NCBI GenBank assembly: GCA_031323845.1
Contig: JAVIYP010000020.1
Location: 1 to 45,489 of the forward strand
Direction of reading: 5' to 3'
DNA length: 45,489 bases
DNA from: PUPG01 sp031323845
GTDB taxonomy: Bacteria > Bacteroidota > Bacteroidia > Bacteroidales > UBA7960
The translations under genes were made by a program, and so were the position numbers. The first letter of the stretch is position 1, and every line of letters begins with the position of its first letter. This document shows, one piece after another, positions 16,778-25,100 of this stretch. The notes below the pieces were generated by a model that saw only the letters and a list, made by a program, of their open reading frames with translations, was not told the DNA's origin and made no database searches.

Positions 16778-17077
16778 ATGGAAGTGACCATCAGTTCAAT
16801 TCATTTTAAAGCAGATGTTAAACTTGAGGATTTTATTCGCGAAAAGACAGCAAAACTGGGCAAGATATTTGACGGTGTTATTGGTTGTGATGTAACACTT
16901 CGTTTGGACACCGCCGCCAACAATGAAAACAAGATTGCCGAGATTCGAGTCATGATACCCGGCAATGATCTTTTTGCAAAAAAGCAGTCAAAAACATTTG
17001 AGCAAGCTGTTGATCATGCTGTGGAGGCACTTCGCCGGCAGGTAAAAAAGCACAAGGAAAAGCTTAAGGGGCTTTGA
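16778..17077 (+). CDS. hpf: Ribosome hibernation-promoting factor (short HPF/RaiA)
   Basis: A 99-residue protein with the HPF fold pattern: MEVTISSIHFKADVKLEDFI, then helices, and a basic C-terminus (ALRRQVKKHKEKLKGL). It binds the 30S decoding centre in stationary phase. It lacks the long C-terminal dimerisation domain. A strong GTAAGGAGG precedes the ATG, a rare clear Shine-Dalgarno in this window. It lies 20 bp after the recombinase and is probably co-transcribed with it. Confidence 0.92.
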   Translation: MEVTISSIHFKADVKLEDFIREKTAKLGKIFDGVIGCDVTLRLDTAANNENKIAEIRVMIPGNDLFAKKQSKTFEQAVDHAVEALRRQVKKHKEKLKGL

Positions 17078-17110
17078 TTTTATTGGGGTTTAAAAAAAAT
17101 ACCGATATTT

Positions 17111-17141
17111 TTTGCTGATATTTAAATCTTTTGTACATTTG
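17111..17141 (+). promoter_or_regulatory. Strong promoter of the tRNA-tuf operon
   Basis: TTTG (17111-17114), a 19-bp spacer and TACATTTG (17134-17141) match the Bacteroidota consensus in full. The start near 17147 is about 30 bp before the first tRNA. This is the best promoter match in the window, as expected for tRNA and EF-Tu genes. Confidence 0.82.
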
Positions 17142-17176
17142 CAGACCTTTTTGCAAGGCTCTTTTTTTGTATTTAT

Positions 17177-17250
17177 GCCGATGTAGCTCAGTTGGTCAGA
17201 GCAGCTGATTTGTAATCAGCTGGCCGGGGGTTCGAATCCCTCCATCGGCT
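17177..17250 (+). tRNA. tRNA-Thr (TGT)
   Basis: A 74-nt cloverleaf. Acceptor GCCGATG pairs with CATCGGC. The anticodon loop TTTGTAA between GCTGA and TCAGC gives anticodon TGT (threonine ACA). The T arm GGGGG-TTCGAAT-CCCTC is standard. CCA is not encoded. Confidence 0.97.
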
Positions 17251-17272
17251 CTTCTTTGAAGTATTGTTTTCT

Positions 17273-17354
17273 GGGGGGGTTCCAGAGCGGTCAAATGGGG
17301 CAGACTGTAAATCTGTTGGCTAAGCCTTCGGAGGTTCGAATCCTTCCCCCCCCA
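17273..17354 (+). tRNA. tRNA-Tyr (GTA)
   Basis: An 82-nt class II tRNA with a long variable arm. The seven-G acceptor pairs with seven C. The loop CTGTAAA gives anticodon GTA (tyrosine). The T loop is TTCGAAT. CCA is not encoded. Confidence 0.96.
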
Positions 17355-17361
17355 CAAGTAA

Positions 17362-17434
17362 GCGGAAATAGCTCATCTGGTAGAGCGACAGCCTTCCAAG
17401 CTGTAGGTGGCGGGTTCGAGTCCCGTTTTCCGCT
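17362..17434 (+). tRNA. tRNA-Gly (TCC)
   Basis: A 73-nt cloverleaf. Acceptor GCGGAAA pairs with TTTCCGC. The anticodon stem ACAGC/GCTGT encloses CTTCCAA, so the anticodon is TCC (glycine GGA). It is 7 bp from tRNA-Tyr. CCA is not encoded. Confidence 0.97.
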
Positions 17435-17447
17435 CAAAAGGCCGGTT

Positions 17448-17519
17448 GCCGATGTAGCTCAGGGGTAGAGCGTTTCCTTGGTAAGGAAGAGGCCACGGGT
17501 TCAATTCCCGTCATCGGCT
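17448..17519 (+). tRNA. tRNA-Thr (GGT)
   Basis: A 72-nt cloverleaf sharing its acceptor stem (GCCGATG/CATCGGC) with the first tRNA-Thr. The stem TTTCC/GGAAG encloses TTGGTAA, so the anticodon is GGT (threonine ACC). It is followed after 59 bp by tuf. CCA is not encoded. Confidence 0.96.
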
Positions 17520-17578
17520 CAGCGATAAAAAATCAACAATAAACTACTTTTTTTAATTAAACCTAAACACCAGTAAGT

Positions 17579-18766
17579 ATGGCAAAAGAAAAATTTCAAC
17601 GCACGAAACCGCACGTGAACGTAGGTACCATTGGACACGTTGACCATGGTAAAACCACGCTCACCGCTGCGATAACACAAGTATTGGCCGAAAAAGGATT
17701 GTCGGAAATCAGATCATTTGACTCTATCGACAATGCACCTGAGGAAAAAGAAAGAGGTATCACGATCAATACAGCCCACGTAGAATATCAAACTGATACG
17801 CGTCACTATGCACACGTCGACTGTCCGGGTCACGCCGACTACGTTAAAAACATGGTAACGGGTGCCGCCCAGATGGACGGTGCAATTCTTGTTGTGGCAG
17901 CAACTGACGGTCCTATGCCCCAGACCCGTGAGCACATCCTCCTGGCTCGTCAGGTTGGCGTACCCCAGCTTGTGGTGTTCATGAATAAGGTTGACCTCGT
18001 TGATGATGAAGAGCTGCTTGAACTGGTTGAAATGGAAATCAGGGAACTGCTCTCCTTCTATGAGTTTGATGGCGACAACATTCCTGTTATCCAGGGTTCT
18101 GCACTCGGCGGACTCAACAACGAGCCCAAGTGGGTTGAGAAAATTGTTGAGCTGATGGATGCAGTAGACAACTTTATCCCCCTGCCCAAGCGCGATGTTG
18201 ACAAGGACTTCCTGATGCCGGTTGAGGATGTGTTCTCCATTACCGGACGCGGTACCGTAGCCACCGGACGTATTGAAACAGGAGTCATCAACAGTGGTGA
18301 CCCCGTCGAAATCATCGGTATGGGCGCCGAAAAACTGAAGTCGGTTGTAACCGGTGTGGAAATGTTCCGCAAAATCCTCGATCGCGGTGAAGCCGGCGAT
18401 AACACCGGGCTGCTGCTCCGTGGTATTGACAAGGATGCCATCACCCGTGGTATGGTTATCTGTAAGCCTGGTTCAGTAAAACCCCACAGAAAATTCAAGG
18501 CTGAGGTTTATGTGCTCAAGAAAGAAGAAGGTGGCCGCCATACACCGTTTGGTAACAAATACCGTCCGCAATTCTTCTTCCGCACCACCGACGTTACCGG
18601 CGAGATTATGCTCCCCGAAGGACGTGAAATGGTAATGCCCGGCGACAACCTGACAATACACGTTGAGCTGATTGCTGATGTGGCTATGGACAAAGGTCTG
18701 CGCTTCGCAATTCGCGAAGGTGGCCGTACCGTAGGCGCCGGTCAGGTTACTGAAATTATGGACTAA
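17579..18766 (+). CDS. tuf: Elongation factor Tu
   Basis: A 395-residue GTPase that brings aminoacyl-tRNA to the ribosome. Motifs: GHVDHGKT (19-26), DCPGH (81-85), NKVD (136-139). The switch I segment EKERGITINTAHVEY and domains 2 and 3 are complete. Length is standard. It lies in a tRNA-tuf-tRNA operon, preceded by four tRNAs and followed by tRNA-Trp and secE, the usual Bacteroidota order. Processing from a tRNA-containing precursor is likely. Confidence 0.99.
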   Translation: MAKEKFQRTKPHVNVGTIGHVDHGKTTLTAAITQVLAEKGLSEIRSFDSIDNAPEEKERGITINTAHVEYQTDTRHYAHVDCPGHADYVKNMVTGAAQMDGAILVVAATDGPMPQTREHILLARQVGVPQLVVFMNKVDLVDDEELLELVEMEIRELLSFYEFDGDNIPVIQGSALGGLNNEPKWVEKIVELMDAVDNFIPLPKRDVDKDFLMPVEDVFSITGRGTVATGRIETGVINSGDPVEIIGMGAEKLKSVVTGVEMFRKILDRGEAGDNTGLLLRGIDKDAITRGMVICKPGSVKPHRKFKAEVYVLKKEEGGRHTPFGNKYRPQFFFRTTDVTGEIMLPEGREMVMPGDNLTIHVELIADVAMDKGLRFAIREGGRTVGAGQVTEIMD

Positions 18767-18787
18767 CAAACCATTAAAATGACAGTG

Positions 18788-18817
18788 GTTGACGGTAAAT
18801 ACATATTTGCCGTCAAC
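18788..18817 (+). promoter_or_regulatory. Hairpin between tuf and tRNA-Trp
   Basis: Arms 18788-18801 and 18804-18817 are complementary over 14 positions with one T-G wobble; the central AT-rich pairs probably open as a loop. No T-tract follows, so it is not an ordinary terminator. It may protect the tuf mRNA end or mark a processing site before tRNA-Trp. Role inferred. Confidence 0.55.
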
Positions 18818-18825
18818 TGCCGCAC

Positions 18826-18898
18826 ACGGGTGTAGCTCAATTGGTAGAGTAGCGGTCTCCAAAACCGTTGGTTGAGGGTTCGATTCCTTCCACCCGTG
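18826..18898 (+). tRNA. tRNA-Trp (CCA)
   Basis: A 73-nt cloverleaf. Acceptor ACGGGTG pairs with CACCCGT and the discriminator is G. The stem GCGGT/ACCGT encloses CTCCAAA, so the anticodon is CCA (tryptophan). It lies between tuf and secE as in many Bacteroidota. A terminal CCA is not encoded. Confidence 0.97.
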
Positions 18899-18921
18899 CA
18901 ACATAAAAGAATGTTCAAGCT

Positions 18922-19116
18922 ATGAAAAAAGTCAGAGCCTATATCCTGGAATCCTATGATGAATTGATTCATAAGGTTTCATGGCCCTCTTGGAGCGACC
19001 TGCAGAACAGTGCAGTGGTTGTATCTATTGCTTCCCTCATAATCGCTTTAGTCGTTTATTTGATGGATATTTCCTTCAGCTCCATTCTTGAACAGTTTTA
19101 CTCTCTCTTTTTGTAA
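18922..19116 (+). CDS. secE: Preprotein translocase subunit SecE
   Basis: A 64-residue single-span membrane protein. The amphipathic N-terminal helix contains the SecE signature ESYDELIHKVSWPSWSDL, and the membrane helix covers about 31-50 (VVSIASLIIALVVYLMDI). SecE clamps SecY in the translocon. Short one-span SecE is usual in Bacteroidota. It lies 24 bp after tRNA-Trp and before nusG. Confidence 0.94.
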   Translation: MKKVRAYILESYDELIHKVSWPSWSDLQNSAVVVSIASLIIALVVYLMDISFSSILEQFYSLFL

Positions 19117-19118
19117 AC

Positions 19119-19193
19119 ATTCCGGTTTCGGCCTGCAAGAATACCCCGTTGCAAACTTGTTTGTAACAGCAGGCAAAAACAACAACCCGGAAT
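19119..19193 (+). promoter_or_regulatory. Nested stem structure between secE and nusG
   Basis: Three nested complementary pairs fill this gap: 19119-19125 with 19187-19193 (7 bp), 19131-19136 with 19169-19174 (6 bp), and 19148-19156 with 19159-19167 (9 bp with one wobble). The structure ends 19 bp before the nusG ATG. No T-tract follows. A leader controlling nusG or an RNase processing site are both possible; the role is inferred. Confidence 0.5.
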
Positions 19194-19212
19194 AAAGACT
19201 TCGTACGTTAGT

Positions 19213-19755
19213 ATGAGCGAACAATTAAAAAAATGGTATGTAGTCCGGGCAGTCAGTGGCGGTGAGAAGAAAGCCAAACAGTACATTGAGAATGAAATCG
19301 CCAGGCTTGGTCTCGAAGACTATGTATCACAGGTTCTGATCCCTACGGAAAAGGTTTACCAGGTTCGTAAAGGAAAGAAAATCAGCGCTGAGCGCAATTA
19401 CTTTCCCGGTTACGTCCTGATAGAAGCCGTTTTGTCGGGTGAAATTCCGCACATTATCAGGAATGTGCCGGGTGTGCTGGGCTTTCTCGGCTCTGGTGGT
19501 GACCCCGTACCCCTGCGCCCCGCAGAAGTCAACCGCATCCTCGGAAAGGTTGATGAATTGTCGGGCAAAGAAGAGGAGTTAAACGTCCCCTTTATTGTAG
19601 GGGAGACCGTAAAAGTTACGGACGGTCCGTTCAACAGTTTCTCAGGTGTTATCGAAGAGATCAATGAAGAAAAGAAAAAGTTGAAGGTAATGGTGAAGAT
19701 CTTTGGAAGAAAAACACCTCTGGAATTAAGTTTCATGCAGGTTGAAAAAGAATAG
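19213..19755 (+). CDS. nusG: Transcription termination/antitermination protein NusG
   Basis: A 180-residue protein with the NGN domain (KKWYVVRAVSGGEKKAKQYI through FPGYVLIEA and VPGVLGFLG) and a C-terminal KOW domain (GETVKVTDGPFNSFSGVIEEI). It binds RNA polymerase, affects pausing and links transcription to translation. Length is normal. It lies between secE and rplK, the near-universal arrangement. Confidence 0.98.
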   Translation: MSEQLKKWYVVRAVSGGEKKAKQYIENEIARLGLEDYVSQVLIPTEKVYQVRKGKKISAERNYFPGYVLIEAVLSGEIPHIIRNVPGVLGFLGSGGDPVPLRPAEVNRILGKVDELSGKEEELNVPFIVGETVKVTDGPFNSFSGVIEEINEEKKKLKVMVKIFGRKTPLELSFMQVEKE

Positions 19756-19849
19756 CTCTCAATCCTTTCTGATCAGTCAGACTGGAGGGAATTGTTTTTT
19801 CGGCGTGCTGAAGAATTTCTGATCCCCTTATTTTGAAAAACAAAAAGAA

Positions 19850-20287
19850 ATGGCAAAAGAAGTTAGTGGAATCATTAAGCTGCAAATTAAAGGAGGAGCG
19901 GCAAACCCGTCACCACCCGTCGGACCTGCATTGGGTGCCAAAGGGGTGAACATTATGGAGTTTTGCAAGCAGTTCAATGCCAGGACTCAGGATAAAGCCG
20001 GGAAGGTTATCCCGGTCATTATTACCGTGTTCAAGGACAAGTCCTTTAATTTTATCATCAAAACCCCGCCTGTAGCAGTGCAGCTGCTTGAAGCAGCAAA
20101 GCTGAAGTCAGGCTCAGCCGAACCCAACAGAGCGAAAGTAGCTACGGTTACGTGGGATAAGGTAAGGGAGATAGCTGAGGAAAAGATGCCAGACCTGAAC
20201 TGCTTCACCGTTGAATCTGCCATGAACATGGTGGCCGGAACGGCTCGCAGTATGGGAATACGGATCAAAGGGGAGCGCCCTGTATAA
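19850..20287 (+). CDS. rplK: 50S ribosomal protein L11
   Basis: A 145-residue protein with the L11 N-terminus (SGIIKLQIKGGAANPSPPVGPALG) and C-terminal RNA-binding domain (GTARSMGIRIKG). It binds the GTPase-associated centre of 23S rRNA. The 94-bp gap after nusG has no clear terminator. Confidence 0.98.
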   Translation: MAKEVSGIIKLQIKGGAANPSPPVGPALGAKGVNIMEFCKQFNARTQDKAGKVIPVIITVFKDKSFNFIIKTPPVAVQLLEAAKLKSGSAEPNRAKVATVTWDKVREIAEEKMPDLNCFTVESAMNMVAGTARSMGIRIKGERPV

Positions 20288-20341
20288 TGACAGGTTCATT
20301 ATCACGGGCTTTGTTTTATTAAAGCTTAACGGAATCAAAAA

Positions 20342-21037
20342 ATGGCGAAATTAACTAAAAATCAAAAAGAAGCTTTAGCAAAGTTTGACAGGAACGCTAT
20401 CTATACGTTACCTGAAGCGGCTGATGTCGTCAAAAAGATCACCTACACCAAATTTGATGCTTCGGTTGACCTGGATGTACGCCTCGGCGTTGACCCCAGG
20501 AAAGCCAATCAGATGGTCAGGGGAGTAGTGACGCTGCCGCACGGAACAGGTAAAACGGTAAGAGTGCTTGCATTATGTGGTCCTGACAAAGAAGACGAAG
20601 CAAAAGAAGCCGGAGCTGATTACGTTGGACTGGATGAATATGTAGAGAAAATCAAGGGAGGCTGGACAGACGTGGATGTGGTGATCACTACGCCCAATGT
20701 CATGCCAAAAGTTGGAGCCCTGGGTCGTATTCTCGGCCCGAGGGGATTAATGCCAAACCCCAAAGCCGGCACCGTTACCATGGACATAGGTAAAGCGGTC
20801 AAAGACATCAAAGCCGGTAAAATTGATTTCAAGGTGGACAAATATGGAATCATTCATGCTGCAATCGGAAAAGTATCTTTCGATAACCAGAAGATTGTAG
20901 AAAATGCCAAAGAACTCATCCAGACTATATTGCGTTTGAAACCTGCTGCTGCCAAGGGAACTTATGTGAAGAGCATTTATATGTCAAGTTCCATGAGCCC
21001 CGGCATACAGGTTGATACCAAATCAGCAACATTATAA
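20342..21037 (+). CDS. rplA: 50S ribosomal protein L1
   Basis: A 231-residue L1-stalk protein. Family marks include FDASVDLDVRLGVDPRKANQ, LGRILGPRGLMPNPKAGTV and GKIDFKVDKYGIIHAAIGKVSF. In many bacteria L1 represses the L11-L1 operon by binding its mRNA; I could not identify such a site here with confidence. Confidence 0.98.
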   Translation: MAKLTKNQKEALAKFDRNAIYTLPEAADVVKKITYTKFDASVDLDVRLGVDPRKANQMVRGVVTLPHGTGKTVRVLALCGPDKEDEAKEAGADYVGLDEYVEKIKGGWTDVDVVITTPNVMPKVGALGRILGPRGLMPNPKAGTVTMDIGKAVKDIKAGKIDFKVDKYGIIHAAIGKVSFDNQKIVENAKELIQTILRLKPAAAKGTYVKSIYMSSSMSPGIQVDTKSATL

Positions 21038-21074
21038 ACCTTGAGCTTTTAACAGCTCCAAAGTGTTACAACTT

Positions 21075-21590
21075 ATGAGAAAAGAAGAAAAATATCAGAT
21101 CATTGAATCGCTCTCTGAAAGACTGAAGAACAGCGATGTCATTTATCTGGCCGATACTTCTGGTTTGGATGTGGAGACCATCAACGGTTTAAGACGACTA
21201 TGCTTCAGAAGAAATGTCACGATGCAGGTAGTGAAAAACACCCTGCTGAAAAAGGCCATGGAAAAGAGTGAAAAGAACCTTGAAGGTCTTTATGGCTCCC
21301 TGGTTGGTGCAACTTCCGTTATGTTGTCTGACACCGGTAATGTTCCTGCACGACTGATCAAAGAGTTTCGCAAAAAACAGCAAAGGCCCTTACTTAAAGC
21401 CGCCTATATAGGTGAGGCGATATTTATCGGCGATGATCAGCTGGAAGCTCTGACCCAGATCAAATCCAGAGAGGAACTGATCGGAGAAATCATCGGACTG
21501 CTTCAGTCACCGGCTAAAAATGTTGTTTCTGCTCTTCAATCGGGCGGCAACACGATTGCCGGTGTGGTAAAAACGCTTTCGGAAAGATAG
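21075..21590 (+). CDS. rplJ: 50S ribosomal protein L10
   Basis: The ATG at 21075 gives 171 residues beginning MRKEEKYQIIESLSERL, as usual for L10; an in-frame GTG at 21063 is an unneeded extension. The conserved NTLLKKAM and C-terminal helix that anchors L12 dimers are present. The gap to rplA is only 37 bp, too short for the long L10-binding leader known in E. coli. Confidence 0.97.
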   Translation: MRKEEKYQIIESLSERLKNSDVIYLADTSGLDVETINGLRRLCFRRNVTMQVVKNTLLKKAMEKSEKNLEGLYGSLVGATSVMLSDTGNVPARLIKEFRKKQQRPLLKAAYIGEAIFIGDDQLEALTQIKSREELIGEIIGLLQSPAKNVVSALQSGGNTIAGVVKTLSER

Positions 21591-21647
21591 GAAAGCAACG
21601 AGTACAACATGTAGTAAATTAGTAAAACCCAATTAAAACATAGAAAA

Positions 21648-22028
21648 ATGGCAGATTTGAAAGCTTTTGCAGAACAATTGGTTAACCTGACGGTAAAAGA
21701 GGTTAATGAATTGGCAACAATTTTGAAAGAAGAATATGGTATTGAACCTGCTGCTGCTGCACCGGTTGCTGTAGCTGCAGCTGCCGGCGAAGCCGGTGGC
21801 GAAGCTGCTGAAGAACAAACACAGTTCGATGTTGTTCTCAAAGCAGCAGGCCCCTCAAAGCTGGCAGTTGTTAAACTCGTAAAGGAATTGACAAGCCTTG
21901 GCCTGAAAGAATCCAAAGAACTGGTTGACGGTGCTCCTAAAGCCATCAAGGAAGGTGTTACCAAAGATGAGGCCGAGTCGCTGAAAAAACAACTCGAAGA
22001 AGCAGGCGCAGAGGTTGAGGTTAAATAA
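21648..22028 (+). CDS. rplL: 50S ribosomal protein L7/L12
   Basis: A 126-residue acidic stalk protein. An N-terminal dimerisation helix is followed by an alanine-rich hinge (EPAAAAPVAVAAAAGEAGGE) and the factor-binding C-terminal domain (KTAG-type KAAGPSKLAVVKLVKELT). Length is standard. It is followed by a hairpin and then rpoB. Confidence 0.98.
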   Translation: MADLKAFAEQLVNLTVKEVNELATILKEEYGIEPAAAAPVAVAAAAGEAGGEAAEEQTQFDVVLKAAGPSKLAVVKLVKELTSLGLKESKELVDGAPKAIKEGVTKDEAESLKKQLEEAGAEVEVK

Positions 22029-22037
22029 ACCTGCTGT

Positions 22038-22105
22038 AGCAATGCATTAATGATCAGACTTCTGCCGGATTTTTAATCCGCAGTGGAAGTCTGGTCGTTA
22101 TTGCT
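22038..22105 (+). promoter_or_regulatory. Large hairpin between rplL and rpoB
   Basis: The core stem pairs 22055-22065 and 22067-22070 with 22076-22082 and 22086-22093, around a five-base loop and two small bulges. An outer AGCAAT (22038-22043) pairs with ATTGCT (22100-22105). No T-tract follows. In E. coli the rplL-rpoB gap holds a partial attenuator and an RNase III site; a similar role is possible here but not shown. Confidence 0.6.
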
Positions 22106-22149
22106 GTTTGTTTTATTCCTTCATTTTAGTAACTTCAAACCTTCGAACC

Positions 22150-25100
22150 TTGGCAGCAAAACAAAACACCACAGAAAGAATCAATTTCGGCAGCGTAGCC
22201 AAACACTTCGATTATCCTGATTTTCTAGAAATACAGATAAAGTCCTTCCAGGACTTTTTCCAGCTTGAGACCACGCCTGAAAACAGGAAAAACGAAGGCT
22301 TGTTTAAGGTGTTCAGTGAGAATTTTCCCATCTCGGACGCCAGGAACAATTTTGTGCTGGAATTTCTTGACTATTTCGTTGACCCCCCGAAGTATTCCAT
22401 ACAGGAATGTATCGAAAGAGGCCTGACTTACAGCGTGCCGCTCAAAGCCAAATTAAAACTCTATTGCACCGACCCGGAACACGAAGATTTTGAAACTATT
22501 ATCCAGGATGTATACCTGGGTATGATTCCCTATATGACACCAAGGGGAACATTTTTGATCAACGGTGCGGAAAGAGTGGTCGTTTCACAGCTCCACAGAT
22601 CCCCCGGGGTGTTTTTCGGCACCAGCGTCCATGCCAACGGAACCCAGCTCTACAGCGCCAGGATCATCCCCTTCAAAGGGTCATGGATAGAGTTCGCTAC
22701 AGACATCAACAGCGTCATGTACGCTTATATCGACCGCAAGAAAAAGCTTCCGGTCACAACATTGCTGCGCGCCATCGGGTTTGAAACGGATAAGGACATC
22801 CTTGAAATATTCGGTTTGGCCGATGAGGTAAAGGTAACCAAAACCGGACTGAAAAAATATGTGGGCCGTAAACTGGCCGCCAGGGTACTCCGCTCATGGG
22901 TGGAAGATTTTGTTGATGAAGATACTGGAGAAGTTGTTTCCATTGAACGAACCGAGGTCATCATTGACCGTGAAACGGTCCTGGAAAACGAACATATCGA
23001 ACAAATTCTCGATGCAGGTGTCAAAAACATCATTCTGCATAAGGAAGGGGTGAATGTCAATGATTTTATCCTGGTGTACAACACCTTGCAGAAAGATACC
23101 ACCAACTCCGAAAAAGAAGCCGTTGAGTTCATCTATCGCCTGTTGCGTAACGCCGACCCGCCCGATGATGAAACCGCCAGGGGTATGATCGAAAAGCTCT
23201 TCTTCTCTGACAAGCGTTACGACCTTGGCGATGTCGGACGATACCGCATTAACCGTAAGCTAAACCTCGACACCCCGATGGATGTCAAAGTGCTTACCAG
23301 GGAAGACATCATTCATATCGTAAAACACCTTATTGAACTGGTGAATGCCAAAGCCGATGTTGACGACATTGACCACTTGAGCAACCGCCGTGTCAGGACA
23401 GTCGGAGAGCAACTGTACACACAGTTCGGCGTTGGCCTTGCACGAATGGCACGTACCATCCGTGAAAGGATGAATGTCCGTGATAATGAAGTGTTTGCCC
23501 CTACTGACCTGATCAATGCCAAAACCTTATCGTCAGTTATCAACTCATTTTTCGGGACCAACCAGCTGTCGCAGTTCATGGATCAGACCAACCCGCTGGC
23601 CGAACTTACCCATAAACGGCGTATGTCGGCCCTGGGACCTGGTGGCCTTAGCCGCGAAAGAGCCGGGTTTGAAGTGCGCGACGTACATTTTACCCATTAT
23701 GGACGCCTCTGTACCATAGAAACTCCTGAAGGACCAAACATCGGGCTGATATCCTCGCTCTGTGTCTATGCCAAAGTAAATGATCTTGGCTTCATTGAAA
23801 CCCCGTATTTCCCGGTTGAAAACGGAAAAGTCAATTTTAACAAACAGCCCTTGTATCTTTCGGCCGAAGAGGAGGAAACCGAGATCATCAGCCAGGCTAA
23901 TGTTCCCCTTGATAAGGATGGAAACTTTCAAGAAGAACGCTTGAAGGTCAGGTATCAGGCCGATTATCCTATCGTTGAGCCCGAGAAGATCAAACTCATG
24001 GACGTGGCCCCCAATCAGATTGCCTCGATTGCTGCCTCGCTCATTCCCTTCCTGGAGCATGACGATGCCAACAGGGCGCTTATGGGCAGTAACATGATGC
24101 GTCAGGCCGTGCCGCTGATTAATCCCGAAGCACCCATCGTAGGAACAGGACTTGAAAAAAGGGTTGCCAATGATTCACGTGTGCTTCTGCATGCCGAAGG
24201 CAATGGTGTGGTTGAATATGTGGATGCCGATCAGATCGTTATCCGCTATGCACGTACTGAAGATGAACGGCTTGTGAGCTTTGAAGATGATGTGCGCACC
24301 TACAACCTTATAAAGTTCTCCAAAACGAACCAGAACACCTGCCTCAACCTGAAACCCATTGTTAACAAGGGGCAAAAGGTTAAAAAAGGACAGCTCCTGT
24401 GCGAAGGTTATGCAACCAAAAATGGAGAACTTGCCCTGGGTCGTAACCTTAAAGTGGCATTCATGCCATGGAAGGGATACAATTTTGAGGATGCCATTGT
24501 GGTATCTGAAAAAATAGTCAGGGATGATATCTTTACCTCCATTCATATCGAGGAGTTCTCCCTGGATGTTCGCGACACCAAACGGGGCGCCGAAGAACTC
24601 ACTGCTGACATCCCCAACGTAAGTGCCGATGCCATAAAAGACCTTGATGAAAATGGTCTTATCCGTATCGGTGCTGAAGTAAATGAAGGAGATATTCTCA
24701 TTGGTAAGATAACGCCAAAGGGAGAAACCGACCCCACGCCTGAAGAAAAACTGCTCCGTGCAATTTTTGGTGACAAGGCGGGAGACGTTAAAGATGCCTC
24801 TCTCAAAGCTCCGCCTGCCACTAAAGGCGTAATCATCGACAAAAAGCTGTTTTCTCGCATCATTAAAGACCGTAAAGCCAAAACAAAGGAAAAGGCTTTC
24901 ATTGAAAAACTGGATGCAGAGTTTAAGAAAAAGGCGGAAGAACTCAGGTCAAAACTGGTTGATAAACTGATCGTGCTTGTTTCCGGAAAGACTTCCCAGG
25001 GTGTGAGCAGCAGCCTTAAGGAAATTGTGGTGGCCAAGGGTACAAAATTCACACAAAAGATACTGCACGGACTGGATTACATTACCATTAATCCAAACAA

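Noticed and set aside
17177..17519. Repeat array (two nearly identical ends)
   Set aside because: The similarity is the shared acceptor stem of the two tRNA-Thr genes, not a repeat element or CRISPR.
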